A stretch of DNA of 64,000 nt from Sepiola atlantica (Eukaryota > Mollusca > Cephalopoda > Sepiida > Sepiolidae), in the NCBI GenBank assembly GCA_963556195.1, contig OY744525.1:53964446-54028445 (forward strand). Direction: 5' to 3'. Below the pieces are notes generated by a model, which saw only the letters and a program-made list of their open reading frames with translations, ran no database searches and was not told where the DNA came from. The translations under genes were made by a program, and so were the position numbers. The number at the start of each line of letters is the position of its first letter. Position 1 is the stretch's first letter. Positions 43,114 to 53,603 of this stretch are shown piece after piece.

Positions 43114-44820
43114 ACTACAGCCACTGATAATCATTTTGGTCTTGGTAACATTCACCCTCAGACCATTACTTTCTATCGCTTGCCTCCAACTTGACAAATA
43201 GGTGTCCATTGTTTTACAGGCAAGCATTAAATCATCAGCATACAACACCTCTTCCGGACAATCTGTACAGAACTCCCTGGACAACTTGGTACATAACCCT
43301 GATGTATTCCCACTTTAACATTAAAGCAGTCACTAAATTGTGCTGTCAATTCTAACATGACTTTGAGCATTTCTGTATATTGCTTCACCAACCATTCACT
43401 TGCCTTTAATTTATGCAAAACCCACGAGTAACATCTTTTGGCACTTTTTCAAAAGCTTTCTCCAAATCCACAAAAGCAAAATACAGAATATTCTTACCAA
43501 GATATTGTCTCTGGATAAATATAGTATCAGTGATAGGTACTTCGCTCGGGCATTAAACCAAACTGCATTTCATCTATGCTTTCTCAACCATTTTCAGGAC
43601 ATCGTCCATCAACTTTAAACTTCTGTAATTACCTCTATACAGAGCTCCTCCTTTACCCTTGTAACAGTTCACAATTCTCAGTCTTTCGGAATAACTTCTT
43701 AGTTGTTAAGTCTGTAATCATCTCAATGCCCATTTTACTAGTCAAACACCTGAGGGTCCTGCAGCCTTACCATTCTTCATCTTACTCACAGCTTCCCGTA
43801 CAATTTCTTAATTTTTTTTTTTAATTTTAAGTTTTTTTTTTTATTAAAAGTTTTTTCACTTAATAAATAAATCCTGTTATCAACATTTTTAATAATTACT
43901 AACAAATAATAAAATTTATTTCAAAATATTAATTAATAAATCCCTCATTCGTCACTTGGACATTGTTTAGTTCAGTATCAAGAAATCCCGATTCCTTATA
44001 TATAATCGTATCACAGTCAATAGTTTTCTTCGAATGTCCGTCTGGCTTGGCAGGCCGAGAGCAGACTCGAGGCGTTTCCACGAATAATGGCGATAGAGAA
44101 GCGCTCGTAAAACCAAGACAATGCTCGATTGTCTCCGGTGTTGCGCGTCATTAATAGACCAAGGCTGCCGAGGAAGTTGCGCGTGGCAGAGCCTATCACT
44201 CTACTCTATGTTTCTTAATTCTTATGCCTAGACCAGATACTGCTTTTATAACTTCTAGATTTTCTTGGCCCCATGTAAACTTAGTATTCAACAATATCTC
44301 ATAATAGTATGTCTTGTTCATTTGTTGTTCACACTCCATTCTCATTTCAAATACACTTCTCTCTAACAATATCCATATTTATCTTTGTCATCTGTTTAGC
44401 TATCCTGAATACTTCATTTTTCTGGTTATCCATTTGTAGTGTATCTGGAAACCTAGCTTGCTCAACCTCCATCTTGGCTTTGTAAATTATTTTTCTTGCT
44501 GTACTCTTTGCCACCGGGTACATAGCCTTATTCACTAAACCTTTTCTCTACCCACTCCGTCGTTTGCGCTTTTCTTTGATACACTTTGAAACTTCCGCAT
44601 TCCATCATCGTGCCACCCTATGTCTTGGGGGCTCTTTCGTCCACCCACAAGTCTGGTCTGTTACCTCTGACAGTGTATCCTTCAATTTCTTCTTACTCAG
44701 AGTTTATAGCTGGACCAAATACTGCTTCTGCAATTTCGAGATTTTCTTGTTTCCATGAAAATTCAGTATTCAATAATCTCTCATAATAGCATTTCCAAGG
44801 ATCTCTCTTGTCCTGTTCAT
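43110..44820 (-). pseudogene. RTE-type LINE, RT and upstream region
   Basis: Minus strand. VLYADDLMLACKTMD (43200-43245) carries the YADD catalytic motif. NGLRVNVTKTKMIISG follows. A preceding fragment at 43227-43418 has FNVKVGIHQGYV. An upstream linker at 44347-44535 has AKSTARKIIYKAKMEVEQAR and MDNQKNEVFRIAKQMTK, the region between endonuclease and RT in RTE elements. The middle is interrupted at 43810-44200 by AT-rich DNA and repeat E. Frameshifts are numerous. Confidence 0.8.
44025..44195. repeat. unclassified repeat E, copy 2
   Basis: TCGAATGTCC, AGCGCTCGTAAAACCAAGAC and GCGTCATTAATAGACCAAGG match 13590-13685. It lies inside the broken RTE element. Confidence 0.55.
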
Positions 44821-44869
44821 TTGTTTCTAGCACCCTATTGTCATTTCGGATGCACTTCTCTCAAACCTA

Positions 44870-45012
44870 TGGTTGTGGATTAGATAAATGGTTCAGTCCT
44901 GAATTCTGTCAAGGTTTCCAAGTTCAACAAGGCCAGAGGTTACATCGGCTGAAACATTGGGAGTATAACAATCAAGATGAGAATAGTAGTCCGAATATTT
45001 AAATTATCAATC
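44870..45012 (+). mobile_element. SINE family C, 3' half
   Basis: GTTACATCGGCTGAAACATT and GATGAGAATAGTAGTCCGAA of the family 3' domain, ending TTATCAATCCTCATG. Truncated at the 5' side inside RTE sequence. Confidence 0.75.
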
Positions 45013-45024
45013 CTCATGTTTTGT

Positions 45025-45225
45025 CATTTTTTAGATGAGGATTGATAATTTGGATTATTCAAACTACTGTTCTCATCTTCAATGTTATTCTCACAACATT
45101 TCGGCCAATGTAACCTCTGACCTTTCTTCAGGTGCATCTTGTTGAACTCGGGGAATCTGCATGGAATTTCAAACGGAACCCTTTATTTAATCCATGGAAG
45201 TAGCTTACTCTCTCTCTCTCTCTCT
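45025..45225 (-). mobile_element. SINE family C, 3' half, inverted to its neighbour
   Basis: The minus-strand 3' domain (CTGAAGAAAGGTCAGAGG, TTACATTGGCCGAAATG). It is followed on the plus strand by a CT microsatellite (about 45207-45226) and then by a plus-oriented full copy. Confidence 0.8.
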
Positions 45226-45235
45226 CTGAGTAGTA

Positions 45236-45580
45236 AGGACCCGTGAAGTAACGAATAAAGTGCTGAGTAATAAGCAGTTCTAAATGACAGTCTTGTGGAG
45301 TTTGAAAGTTCAATCCTCAGCACGGGCGATACTAAGAATACAATTACGAATTACTTAAGACTTCTACCTGGTCATAGCTGAGGGAACAAAAGCAAGTTAC
45401 CCCCATGGATTAAATAAAGGGTCCCGTTCGAAATTCTGTGCAGATTCCCGAGTTGGACAAGATGCACCTGAAGAAAGTCGGACATTACATCGGACGAAAC
45501 GTTGTAAGCATAACATCCAAGATGAGAACAGTAGTCCAAATGATCCAAATTATCAATCCTCATCTCAAAAATTCTGAAAC
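45236..45580 (+). mobile_element. SINE family C, full length
   Basis: Degraded head (GGACCCGTGAAGTAACGAAT), B-box-like AGTTCAATCCTC, body GGATTAAATAAAGGGTCCCG, 3' domain ACCTGAAGAAAGTCGGAC and TTACATCGGACGAAACG, and terminal TTATCAATCCTCATC. It spans about 345 bp and is the best full copy of family C. Confidence 0.85.
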
Positions 45581-45829
45581 TTGTTTTTATTAAATTTACA
45601 ATTAACTAGCTGACATACCCATTTCCGCAAGGTTCTCCAGTATTCTCTTTTGTGCAACTTGCAAAAATGGTTTTACTTCAAATTATAATGAAAAATTATC
45701 TAAAATTCTTTTTTCATTCAGCAAACATTTTATTAAAATAAGACTAGAATATTAGAATAAGTAGGTTGAATAACCATTTTTCAGACCATTGGTTGAAGAA
45801 CGGATACACTTGGTTTTTTCTTTTTTTTA

Positions 45830-46320
45830 GCTCTACAGGCGTGATTTCCAGTATTGCATGGAGTATTGTTATCACGTCTGGGCTGATGAACCCACCATTA
45901 GTCTCTCTCTCTTAGACAGGGTCCAAAAAAGAGCTTCTAATCTAATAGGTCTCACACTATCTACCAAGCTCCGTTGCCGCAATGTTGCATCCCTGTGCTT
46001 GTTTTACAAGTACTTTAATGGAAAGTGCTCTGACGAACTTGCTATACTGGTGCCCCCTCAACATAAATACCTTCGACTAACCAGAGAATCGATACTCAGA
46101 TACTGGAAAGCTTCTACTCTAATAGCTTCTTTACTTGAACTGCTAGCCTTTGGAATTCCCTCCCGGCTCCCTGTTTCCCTGACTGTACAAACATGCAGAA
46201 ATTTAAATCTAATGTGAACAAATATCTCGTTGCACAACCCCCCACTGAAGACCCGCCTGTAGGTATGGCCCCTAATTCACAGTAGACCCTTACGTCTCGG
46301 TGGTAATGTGCTTTGTTTGG
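45830..46320 (+). pseudogene. jockey/CR1-type LINE C-terminus and 3' end
   Basis: The plus frame at 45858-46217 has MEYCYHVWADEPTISLSLLD, RVQKRASNLIG, NVASLCLFYKYFNGKCSDEL and LLELLAFGIPSRLP, the same order as the 24-kb copy. It is one uninterrupted 119-codon frame, so this copy is relatively young. It ends with a 3' UTR like those at 16 and 20 kb. Confidence 0.85.
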
Positions 46321-46369
46321 GGTGAATTCAAGTTTGAAAAATTTCCTTGAAAACACTGGTATCTATGGC

Positions 46370-46500
46370 CGATCAAATTAATGTACAATGTTATTTGTAA
46401 TAATAATATTCTAACAAAGTTAATTTTACAAAAAGTTATGTACAATGTTTTTTGTAATAATTATATTCTAACAAAGTTAATTTTACAAAAAGTTATGTAA
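46370..46500. repeat. ~60-bp tandem duplication
   Basis: ATGTACAATGTTATTTGTAA and ATTCTAACAAAGTTAATTTT with ACAAAAAGTT occur twice in a row (46380-46437 and 46438-46497) with few differences. Confidence 0.75.
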
Positions 46501-46784
46501 ATTTGAAATATTTAAAAGTTTCAGATCAATTATTTTCTTTGTTCCTCTCGATTTCCAAAATATTACAGATTTTTTTTATTTTATGCAGACTGCCGAAAGT
46601 TAGTATGCAAATGACACAAACTTCAATAGTTCATAACCACTGTTTGTCAAATTTAGTCTTGTCAATTTCAACACTCATTAAAATGCCTAATTAAATTTTC
46701 AGCCACTTTTAACTATAGCTATTAGTTGATATCTGGAAACATTGACTGTCTTAAATTATTATACAGATTAAAACATTTATAAAG

Positions 46785-47015
46785 AGGTGTTATAGAAGGC
46801 TATCACAATGCAAGAAGTGGAAGTATGCCGGTGTTGAGAAGGAAGACAAAAACGAAGTGATTTTTTTTTTTTTTTTTAGTAAATCTTACTTGATTAGATC
46901 ACTGTAGAAGTTGAGACTGAATCAAGTAAGATTTACTGAAAAAAAGAATCACTTCGTCTTTGTCCTCCTTCTGAACACCGGCATATTTTCACTTGCCTTC
47001 TATGACTGTTCTATA
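46785..47015. mobile_element. palindromic MITE-like element, ~90-bp arms
   Basis: TGCCGGTGTTGAGAAGGAAG, ACGAAGTGATTTTTTTT and AGTAAATCTTACTTGATT on the left mirror AATCAAGTAAGATTTACT, AATCACTTCGTCTTTGTCCT and CTGAACACCGGCA on the right, around a loop of about 25 bp. Outer arms (GTTATAGAAGGC...GCCTTCTATGAC) match with indels. No coding sequence. Confidence 0.75.
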
Positions 47016-47069
47016 TACATATTATGCACAATGCTTCAAGCAAACTACATCACCTGACAGGATTAAAAT

Positions 47070-47380
47070 ACTTATTAGTAGAAGGACCCGTGCCCCGGCG
47101 TTGCCCGGGATAGATATAAATTAAATTAAAAAAATGTAAGTATTAGAGTATTAATTCGTCAAAAAGCAGTTGAAAACAACCCTGTAATGTATCGATGTTT
47201 TGAATCAAACAAAATTGATTTTTCTATGTTTTGGGTGACTGATCCCCCCCCCCCTCTACGATTGTAAGTAGCGGTTTATTCGACCAAATAAAAAACACTC
47301 CCCCAAGTAAATATGATCCAAGAATATGCGTGAAAGTTTCAGAGGTCAGTGAAGAAAAAATACTTCTAGATTGAGGTAAT
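47070..47380. repeat. repeat terminus and unclassified sequence
   Basis: TAGAAGGACCCGTGCCCCGG and CGTTGCCCGGG resemble the ends at 1.45, 10.6 and 41.75 kb, so this is probably the edge of an unclassified interspersed element. A C10 run lies near 47245. No gene. Confidence 0.4.
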
Positions 47381-47384
47381 TTTT

Positions 47385-47480
47385 ATCTCAGTCCGGAGTG
47401 TCCATTTTGGATGGAGATTGAATTTATTAACATTGAAAATCTACCTTTTGTCTAATTCTGGCTTTGATTTAAATATATAG
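47385..47480 (+). mobile_element. SINE family A, decayed fragment
   Basis: AATTTTTATCTCAGTCCGGA, GTGTCCATTTTGGATGGAGA and ACCTTTTGTCTAATTCTGGC follow the family A body and tail with many changes. Confidence 0.6.
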
Positions 47481-47572
47481 TGATTGATTTAAGGAATTTG
47501 TTGTTATTTTGTTTTCGATTTATCGACTGTTAACTAATCTGCAGTTTTACCATTGACTGTGTTGTTGCTATT

Positions 47573-47800
47573 TCGTTGCCTCTCCACGAGGAGAGAGTTA
47601 TACAATGGTAATGTTTTAATGTTTTGAAAATCCATCTCCTGGAGGAAAAAATTGCCACAGTCTAGAAGGATTTCTTCTAAAATTGATAAATAGTTAAAGA
47701 GGGAAAGTAATAAAAACAAAAATTGCTGCAGTCTAGAAAGATTTCTCCTTCACTGACTGAGAAGAGAAAAGACAAAGTTACAAATACTGCACTTTAAGTT
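47573..47800 (-). mobile_element. SINE family A, minus strand, with internal duplication
   Basis: Minus strand: degraded head at about 47775-47800 (AAAGTGCAGTATTTGTAAC), body GTGAAGGAGAAATCTTTCTA, a second body copy, and tail TCTCTCCTCGTGGAGAGGCA. The body block AAAATTGC.CAGTCTAGAA occurs twice. Confidence 0.65.
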
Positions 47801-47804
47801 GAAG

Positions 47805-48980
47805 TATATTTAGAAAAGTAGAAATTTAATTTTTTTTTGAATATCAGTAGCAGTTTTAGCGTCCAAGAAAGTATGTAAAAAAAGTTTAATAAATTTGAAT
47901 AATGTTCCGTATAAATTAATATCAAATAATGTTCGATGAATAAGAAAATGTAAACACGTTTTTTTTTAAATTTTTGCGAATGAATAGAGAAAAAGGGGGA
48001 AGTGAGAGAGAGAAAATGGACGGTTATAATAGATAAATGTAAAAAAGAAAAGAAAACGTCTTACGTAAAATGCCTCCTCCTCCCCAAATAAAAAAAAAGA
48101 ATACCTAACGTGAAAATGAAAACACGAATGTTGGATTAATGTTAGGTATGTATGGATGGTCAAAAGTGAAACAATGAACTTGTGTTGTCTGCCAATTAGT
48201 AGCGGAATGTTTGTAGAGAAACTGATATTGCGTGCTAAACTGATATTATGTGCTTCCATGGAATTGCTATCAACAATTGAATGTTGTCGAAATGTACACT
48301 GCAGTTGGTTTTATGCTGTAAGTATTTTGAAAGAAGATTTTTAAGCCCTAAAGGTGTTATGTATTAAATTTTCAGTGTTTAAGTTAAAAAATGAAATTAT
48401 ACCTGAAGCAAACGAAGATTGCTAAGGGAAATGTCTAAAGTCGATTTGATTAAGAGATTGTAGCTACCATTTTGAATCAATGTAAAGTATAAATGATTAA
48501 GTTGGTTAAATGTATTCCATAAATTCCGGAATGAAATGAAGTCTATACGTAATAGATAGAAATAACATAATCCGATATTCTCGAAAATCAGTGGAATATA
48601 AGGGAGTGTCTATTAAATTTGGGCGGAATGTATTGTATTATGTCTAAAATGAATGGAAGATGAATAGAAAATAATAACGGTTACGTTTTTCTAAAGTATC
48701 CGTTGTTTATTACTTCCCGGTTATGAAGGGGAGAATGTTAGTATGAAAATATTAGAGGGAAAAGTTTTTGCTACGATCTCTAGTAAGTATGCTTTTGGGA
48801 GAGTCTGTGATGGTGGTCTAAAAGTAGTATTGTTAGATGGAGAAAATAATTATAAATTTCTTCAAACACGATCGAGTGAATAAGCTGAAGAGAGTGGTGA
48901 GTTTAGTAGCCTATGATGCATGTGGTTATTTTCTTACTCTCGCCGAAGGTACAGGGGAGAAAACGTCTTCACTTTATATA
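47805..48980. other. no recognisable gene
   Basis: Short frames at 47966-48259(-) and 48837-49097(+) have no recognisable domain. No repeat shared with the rest of the window was seen. Confidence 0.4.
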
Positions 48981-48986
48981 TATAGA

Positions 48987-49262
48987 TTTGGATTATTCGG
49001 ACTACTGTTCTCATCTTTAGTTTCAGCCGATGTAACCACCGACTTTCTTTGGATGCATCTTGTCAAACTCTGGAATCTAAACAGAATTTCGAACTGAACC
49101 CTCTATTAAATTCATGGGTGTAGATTGTTCTCGTTTTATCAGCCATGACCGGATAGAAGTCTTAATCTTTATTTTATTCTTAGTATTGCCTGTAGTAAGG
49201 ATTGCACCTTCAACCTCCACAAGACTGTCACTCAGAACTGATTTTTTACTTAACACCTTTAT
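48987..49262 (-). mobile_element. SINE family C, nearly full
   Basis: Minus strand: head ATGGATAAAGGTGTTAAGTA, B-box-like GGTGCAATCC, body, and a 3' domain with a deletion in the GAAAC segment (GGTTACATCGGCTGAAAC). It abuts a plus-strand piece of the same family. Confidence 0.75.
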
Positions 49263-49265
49263 CCA

Positions 49266-49360
49266 TTGCACCATGTAGTGATACTAAGAATAAAATAAAA
49301 ATTACTTAAGACTTCTACCTGGTCATGACTGACGAAACGAGAATAAATTATCTACAATAA
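49266..49360 (+). mobile_element. SINE family C, body fragment, inverted to the previous copy
   Basis: GATACTAAGAATAAAATAAA, AATTACTTAAGACTTCTACC and TGGTCATGACTGACGAAACG match the family body. With 48987-49262 it forms an inverted pair. Confidence 0.7.
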
Positions 49361-49476
49361 CCCCGCCATGGAAAAAAATAAAATGCCAGTTTTTGGCATG
49401 GCTCCTCTAATAGCTATAAACTCTTAAACCCTTAGTGAATTTTAAATTATACTTATTACATAAGATTACATGCCAT

Positions 49477-51820
49477 CAGGGCTTTATGGAGCCCTTCAAA
49501 AAGGAGCGCGCTCCAGGAGCACACTCCTTTTTGCTGGAGCGAAGGAGAGGAGGGCTCATTTTATATTCAGCGGGAGTGGAGCGGGAGCAACTCCATTTGG
49601 GACTAAAGAGCGTGGTTTTAGCGCTCTGCACTCCTCGCACCAAAATTATTTGATTTTTTTTTTTTTTTTCAAACATTAGTTTTTTATTCAGCAAGGAAAA
49701 GAAAAGAAAGTCTGAGTTTACTCTGAGTTATTTAAAAAAATTATATCTGGTAAATGTATATGAGAGAGAGAGAGAGAGGGGGAGAGACACACACACATGA
49801 AAACAGAACATTTGAAGTTCTCAGATTTTTACATCGACATGTTAAATTTTTGATGGGACAGTTTTCTTAAAGCAGGAGACAATTTGGCAACAAATGTCTT
49901 TAAATGCGCCAGTGAGTCTATAGATGCCTTTGAAGTTATTTTCTTACACATTTGAACTTTTTTGTATCTATGACAAGGATATTTATTGCTGATTGAATAA
50001 ATAAGCCAATTTTTCTTTTAATTCGTGTTTTTAAATAAAGAATTTTAGGTTCAATTATACTATAGGGGCCGTTGGATTTTCTTGCCCATTTCGCTCGGTA
50101 TTCACCCAAATGTTCGATAAAATCGATTTTTGGGGTGAAAAGGTACATTTTGTTCTGACAAACTCTTTTTTTTTTTTTTTTTTTAGCATATATCAAATTG
50201 AACTTTTATGCCACATTTTTACCCGTCGTCGTTTCGGAAACATTTTGTTATTCTTAAATTCACAACTAGTATGTTTTAACCTTTTCATGTTTGCTTTTAA
50301 ATTCGTTAAATTCCGTTAAAACTTGCTTTTGTAATAGAATGTTCAAAGTTTTTTTTTTGTTGTGTATGTTAAAGTCGAAGGAAAAATATCTTTAGTCCAA
50401 GGAAAAAAAACAATAAAAACCAACATGGCCGCCAGCGATTAAAACCTGGAATTAAAGTTAGATTCTCAACACTTTAAAAAGTAAATGAGAATTTTATTTC
50501 AGGACCAAAAATACAATTAAAACCAACACTCAGTTTCATCCAAAATTTGGGCGAATACCAAGCGAAATGAGCGAAAGAAAACAGCGACCCGTATTCTACA
50601 ATTAAACCGATGTTTAAACTTAATTAAATTAAAGAAAATATCTTAAATTTTAATTTAAAAAAGCAAATAATTAGACTTTCTGACTAATTTGTTGTTTTTT
50701 TAGAACCGAAAGTAGATTAGATATCTTTCTTTATCTTTAAAAGTCTATTATCAAATATTAAAATTGTAAACAGTTTGTTTTTGTTAGAGATTTCAAATAT
50801 AGGCGTTTTCACCTTTTTAATTCAAATTTTTAATTTTAATCTTTTTGCCCGACCTAGGAAAACTTGCTCTAGTTAATTTTTCGGGCGAGGAAAATTTGAC
50901 CCGATATTTTTTCAACTCCCAAGGTCTAGGCCAGATATTTTGTATGAAATTTTAAGAGATTAAATGGATCTCTGAATTGTTTATTGACAATTTATTGATA
51001 TTTTTTGGGCAACTTATGAAAAAAATTTTTGATTTAATCTTTAAAAAATAAACTTCATTAGGTTTTTTCCCCCCCAAATTGTACTATTGAAAAAAAAAAT
51101 GGATAAATTGATTTGTTTGAAAGTACTTGCGCGTTTCTCTGTTGTAAATAATAATATACATTATACAATAGAGTTACGTTCATAAAACGAGCAAATATTA
51201 AACAACAACACAACGATTAATGTTGCCCTGGCTGTCTCTCCTCTCCCAGAGAAATGTTTTCTTTAAAAAGAAAATAATCAAAAAGTAAAACTTTATTTAC
51301 TTAAAACAAATCTAAATTCCCTTCCAAAATAAATAGAAAAAATATTGGATCAAGTTTTCCTTCCCTGAAGAAATAGGCTGTTAATGTAATGAAAATTAAA
51401 ATTGTTTTAAAATACTTCAGGAATTTTTTTATTTCTATTTTATATCTCAGGAAACGAAAATTTACGTATAATCCTATACTTCGTCCGACATGTTCTCCTA
51501 TAACTCTCAAAATATTAATGAGATTTTGTCAAATATTATCTTACGGTCTTACACTTAAAGTGACATCCTAACCCATATTGACGAGATCCTTTGACGCCCA
51601 CCTCTATCCTTCGACAACTCATTGGCAGAATAGAACGTTTATGAAAAAAGGTACATTTTCATTATGAAGCGGTGAAAAAGAGCTGCTCCTTTTTTATAGG
51701 AGTTGGACCAGGAGCGGCTTCTTTTTGAAAATGGGGAGCGTGAAAGGAGCTAGCTCCAATTTTGGGCGTAAGTGCAGGAGCGGGAGCAGCTTCAAAAGTA
51801 GTGGAGCGCGTAAAGCCCTG
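49477..51820. mobile_element. hAT-like non-autonomous element, 2.34 kb
   Basis: The left tip CAGGGCTTTATGGAGC (49477) mirrors the right tip GCGCGTAAAGCCCTG ending at 51820. Both subterminal 150-bp zones are packed with GGAGC and GCTCC words. The 8-bp flanks CATGCCAT (49469-49476) and CATGTCAC (51821-51828) agree at six positions. CAGGG tips, 8-bp duplications and short subterminal repeats are typical of hAT transposons. The interior is AT-rich and has no transposase frame. A smaller element is nested inside at about 50061. Confidence 0.75.
50061..50600. mobile_element. nested element with ~50-bp inverted termini
   Basis: TAGGGGCCGTTGG, CCATTTCGCTCGGTATTCAC and CCAAATG on the left are mirrored by CATCCAAAATTTGGGCGAAT, ACCAAGCGAAATGAGCG and CGACCCGTA on the right. 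TA lies at both edges, consistent with a TA target. It lies wholly inside the hAT-like element and so is younger. Includes a T-run at 50167-50184. Confidence 0.6.
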
Positions 51821-51834
51821 CATGTCACGATATT

Positions 51835-52200
51835 GTTTAAACTATGGCAGCACAAATCACTCAGTATTTTGTTTTGGATTCTTTGTTAATTTTTTTTTTT
51901 CAGTTTCAATGCTTCAAATACCTAAGACTAAGAGTTAAATATAGTAAGCGTTTTATGCTGCAGTAGTTTTAATAGACACTCAGACATGGCAACAACTGTA
52001 ATAAGGTACCCCACACACCAATATAAAAAAAAAAAGAAAAAGCAACCCACAGAATTGTTAATAAAATTCACAATCCTTTCGGCAATCTAAAATAAGACCA
52101 TATGACCCATAAACATAATCTCCTAAACTTCAATAAAAATTAAAAAATAAAATCCTCAAAAACAATTCGATACAAGTAAGACGAAACTTACGACACTAAA
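51835..52200. other. no recognisable gene
   Basis: A partial direct repeat of the neighbouring mariner end (GTTAATAAAATTCACAATCC, 52058-52077) lies here. Otherwise nothing. Confidence 0.4.
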
Positions 52201-52205
52201 ACATG

Positions 52206-52767
52206 TAGAGGGTGCCTTCCCCCTTCAAAAAAAGAATGCTATCCATTAAATCGTTAATAAAATTCACAATCATTTCTGCAATCCAACCACATTTAGTACA
52301 AATAAACTTCAGACTGTGCCTGACTTGTCCACCAAGTTTCGCTCATGAAAATCCAACAGTCTTTATTTTATCGCCGTTCAATAATAAGCGCACCTGGATA
52401 CGATGTGCAAAATTGTCACTAACTCTGACACGCCCCTCTCTTAGCAATGCCCTGATTTTGGCTGTGATGGCCGTCTTCAGTTCAAGAATAGTCTGGGGAT
52501 TGTTTTGATAGACAAGATCTTTGAGATAATCCCACACTTAAAAACAATCTGGGAATCAAGGCCCGGTGAATATGAGCCTGTTCAGGATCACACCTACTGA
52601 TGAGACGATCACCAATGTGCCCCCCCCCCTTTACACACCATATTGTTGAATGACTATAAAACAAGGACTGCTGCATTTTCTTGACTGAAACTTGGTGGAC
52701 AAGTCTGGCATGTACTAAATATGGTTGGATTGCAGAAAAGATTGCATCTTTAAGGAGTCACCCTATA
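52206..52767 (-). pseudogene. deleted mariner-like element with transposase C-terminus
   Basis: The minus-strand frame at 52343-52537 reads WDYLKDLVYQNNPQTILELK, then TAITAKIRALLREGRVRV. This matches the YLK..VY.N.P.TL.ELK..I....I C-terminus of mariner-type transposases. The left inner arm (GCAATCCAACCACATTTAGT, TGTCCACCAAGTTTCGCTCA) and the right arm (mirrored at 52655-52735) form long inverted repeats. The tips GTAGAGGGTGCC and GGAGTCACCCTATA sit next to TA. The N-terminus and most of the DDE core are gone. Confidence 0.65.
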
Positions 52768-52949
52768 CTAAGTACAACTTTAAACTAAAATGAAAACTAC
52801 TTGTTTATCGAAATGCTTTGAGATTCTAAGAATTTTTGATGATTAGACTTTCAATATTACATCAATTAGACCATCCACGTCATAATTGGACGATGCAGAT
52901 GTTACTCTACATATAAACATCCGTTTCATAAACATCCGTACAAACGAAC

Positions 52950-53315
52950 ACTTAGTACTATATCCACTGCGCCACGGGTCACTAAGTTAAGTTCAGTTCC
53001 CAGTGATAGTCATCTGAAGGTTGAAGGTTCAATCCTTAGTGCGGGCAATACGAAGAATTGCGAATTACTGAAGACTTCTCCTAGCCATGACTGACGGAAC
53101 AAGAGCATGCTACCCCCGTGGATTAAATAAAGGGTTCCGTTCGAAATTCTGTCCAGATTCTCGAGTTCGACAGAAATATTCCCGAGTTCGAAGAGATACA
53201 CCTGAAGAAGGCCGGGGGTTACAGCAGCCGAAACGTTGTGATAACACTCCAGATGAGAAATGTAGTCCGAATAACCAAAATTATACAAATTAACAATCTT
53301 CATCTAAAAGATTCA
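52950..53315 (+). mobile_element. SINE family C, full length, head preceded by an inverted head piece
   Basis: 52950-52980 is the head in reverse (ATATCCACTGCGCCACGGGT). The plus-strand copy continues with GTTCAATCCTTAGTGCGGGC, body CATGACTGACGGAACAAGAG, and 3' domain ACCTGAAGAAGGCCGGGGG, TTACAGCAGCCGAAACG. A 20-bp piece around GAGTTCGACAGAAATATTCC is duplicated inside. Confidence 0.8.
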
Positions 53316-53324
53316 GAAATACAA

Positions 53325-53600
53325 GGATGTTGTAGTTTGCTGGAAGCATTGTGCACAGTGTGTAAGAAGTTGACTTTTGAAGACGGTGCTAATGCAATTT
53401 GGTAGAAAATACCGTTGGATATGAGACAAGACAAACACATCAAATGACAATATTTATTACCAACATAATGTGTCGAACCAGAATGGTATGGATGGTGTCA
53501 TATTCTTTAAATTGAATTTGAAGTTTGTTGGCAATCTTGTATAAGTGCAAATTTTGAAACGCATGCATGTGCCATGTCTAGTACATTGTTTGCCCGCTAC
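53325..53600. other. no recognisable gene
   Basis: Nothing recognised between the SINE C and SINE B copies. Confidence 0.4.
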
Positions 53601-53603
53601 CTA

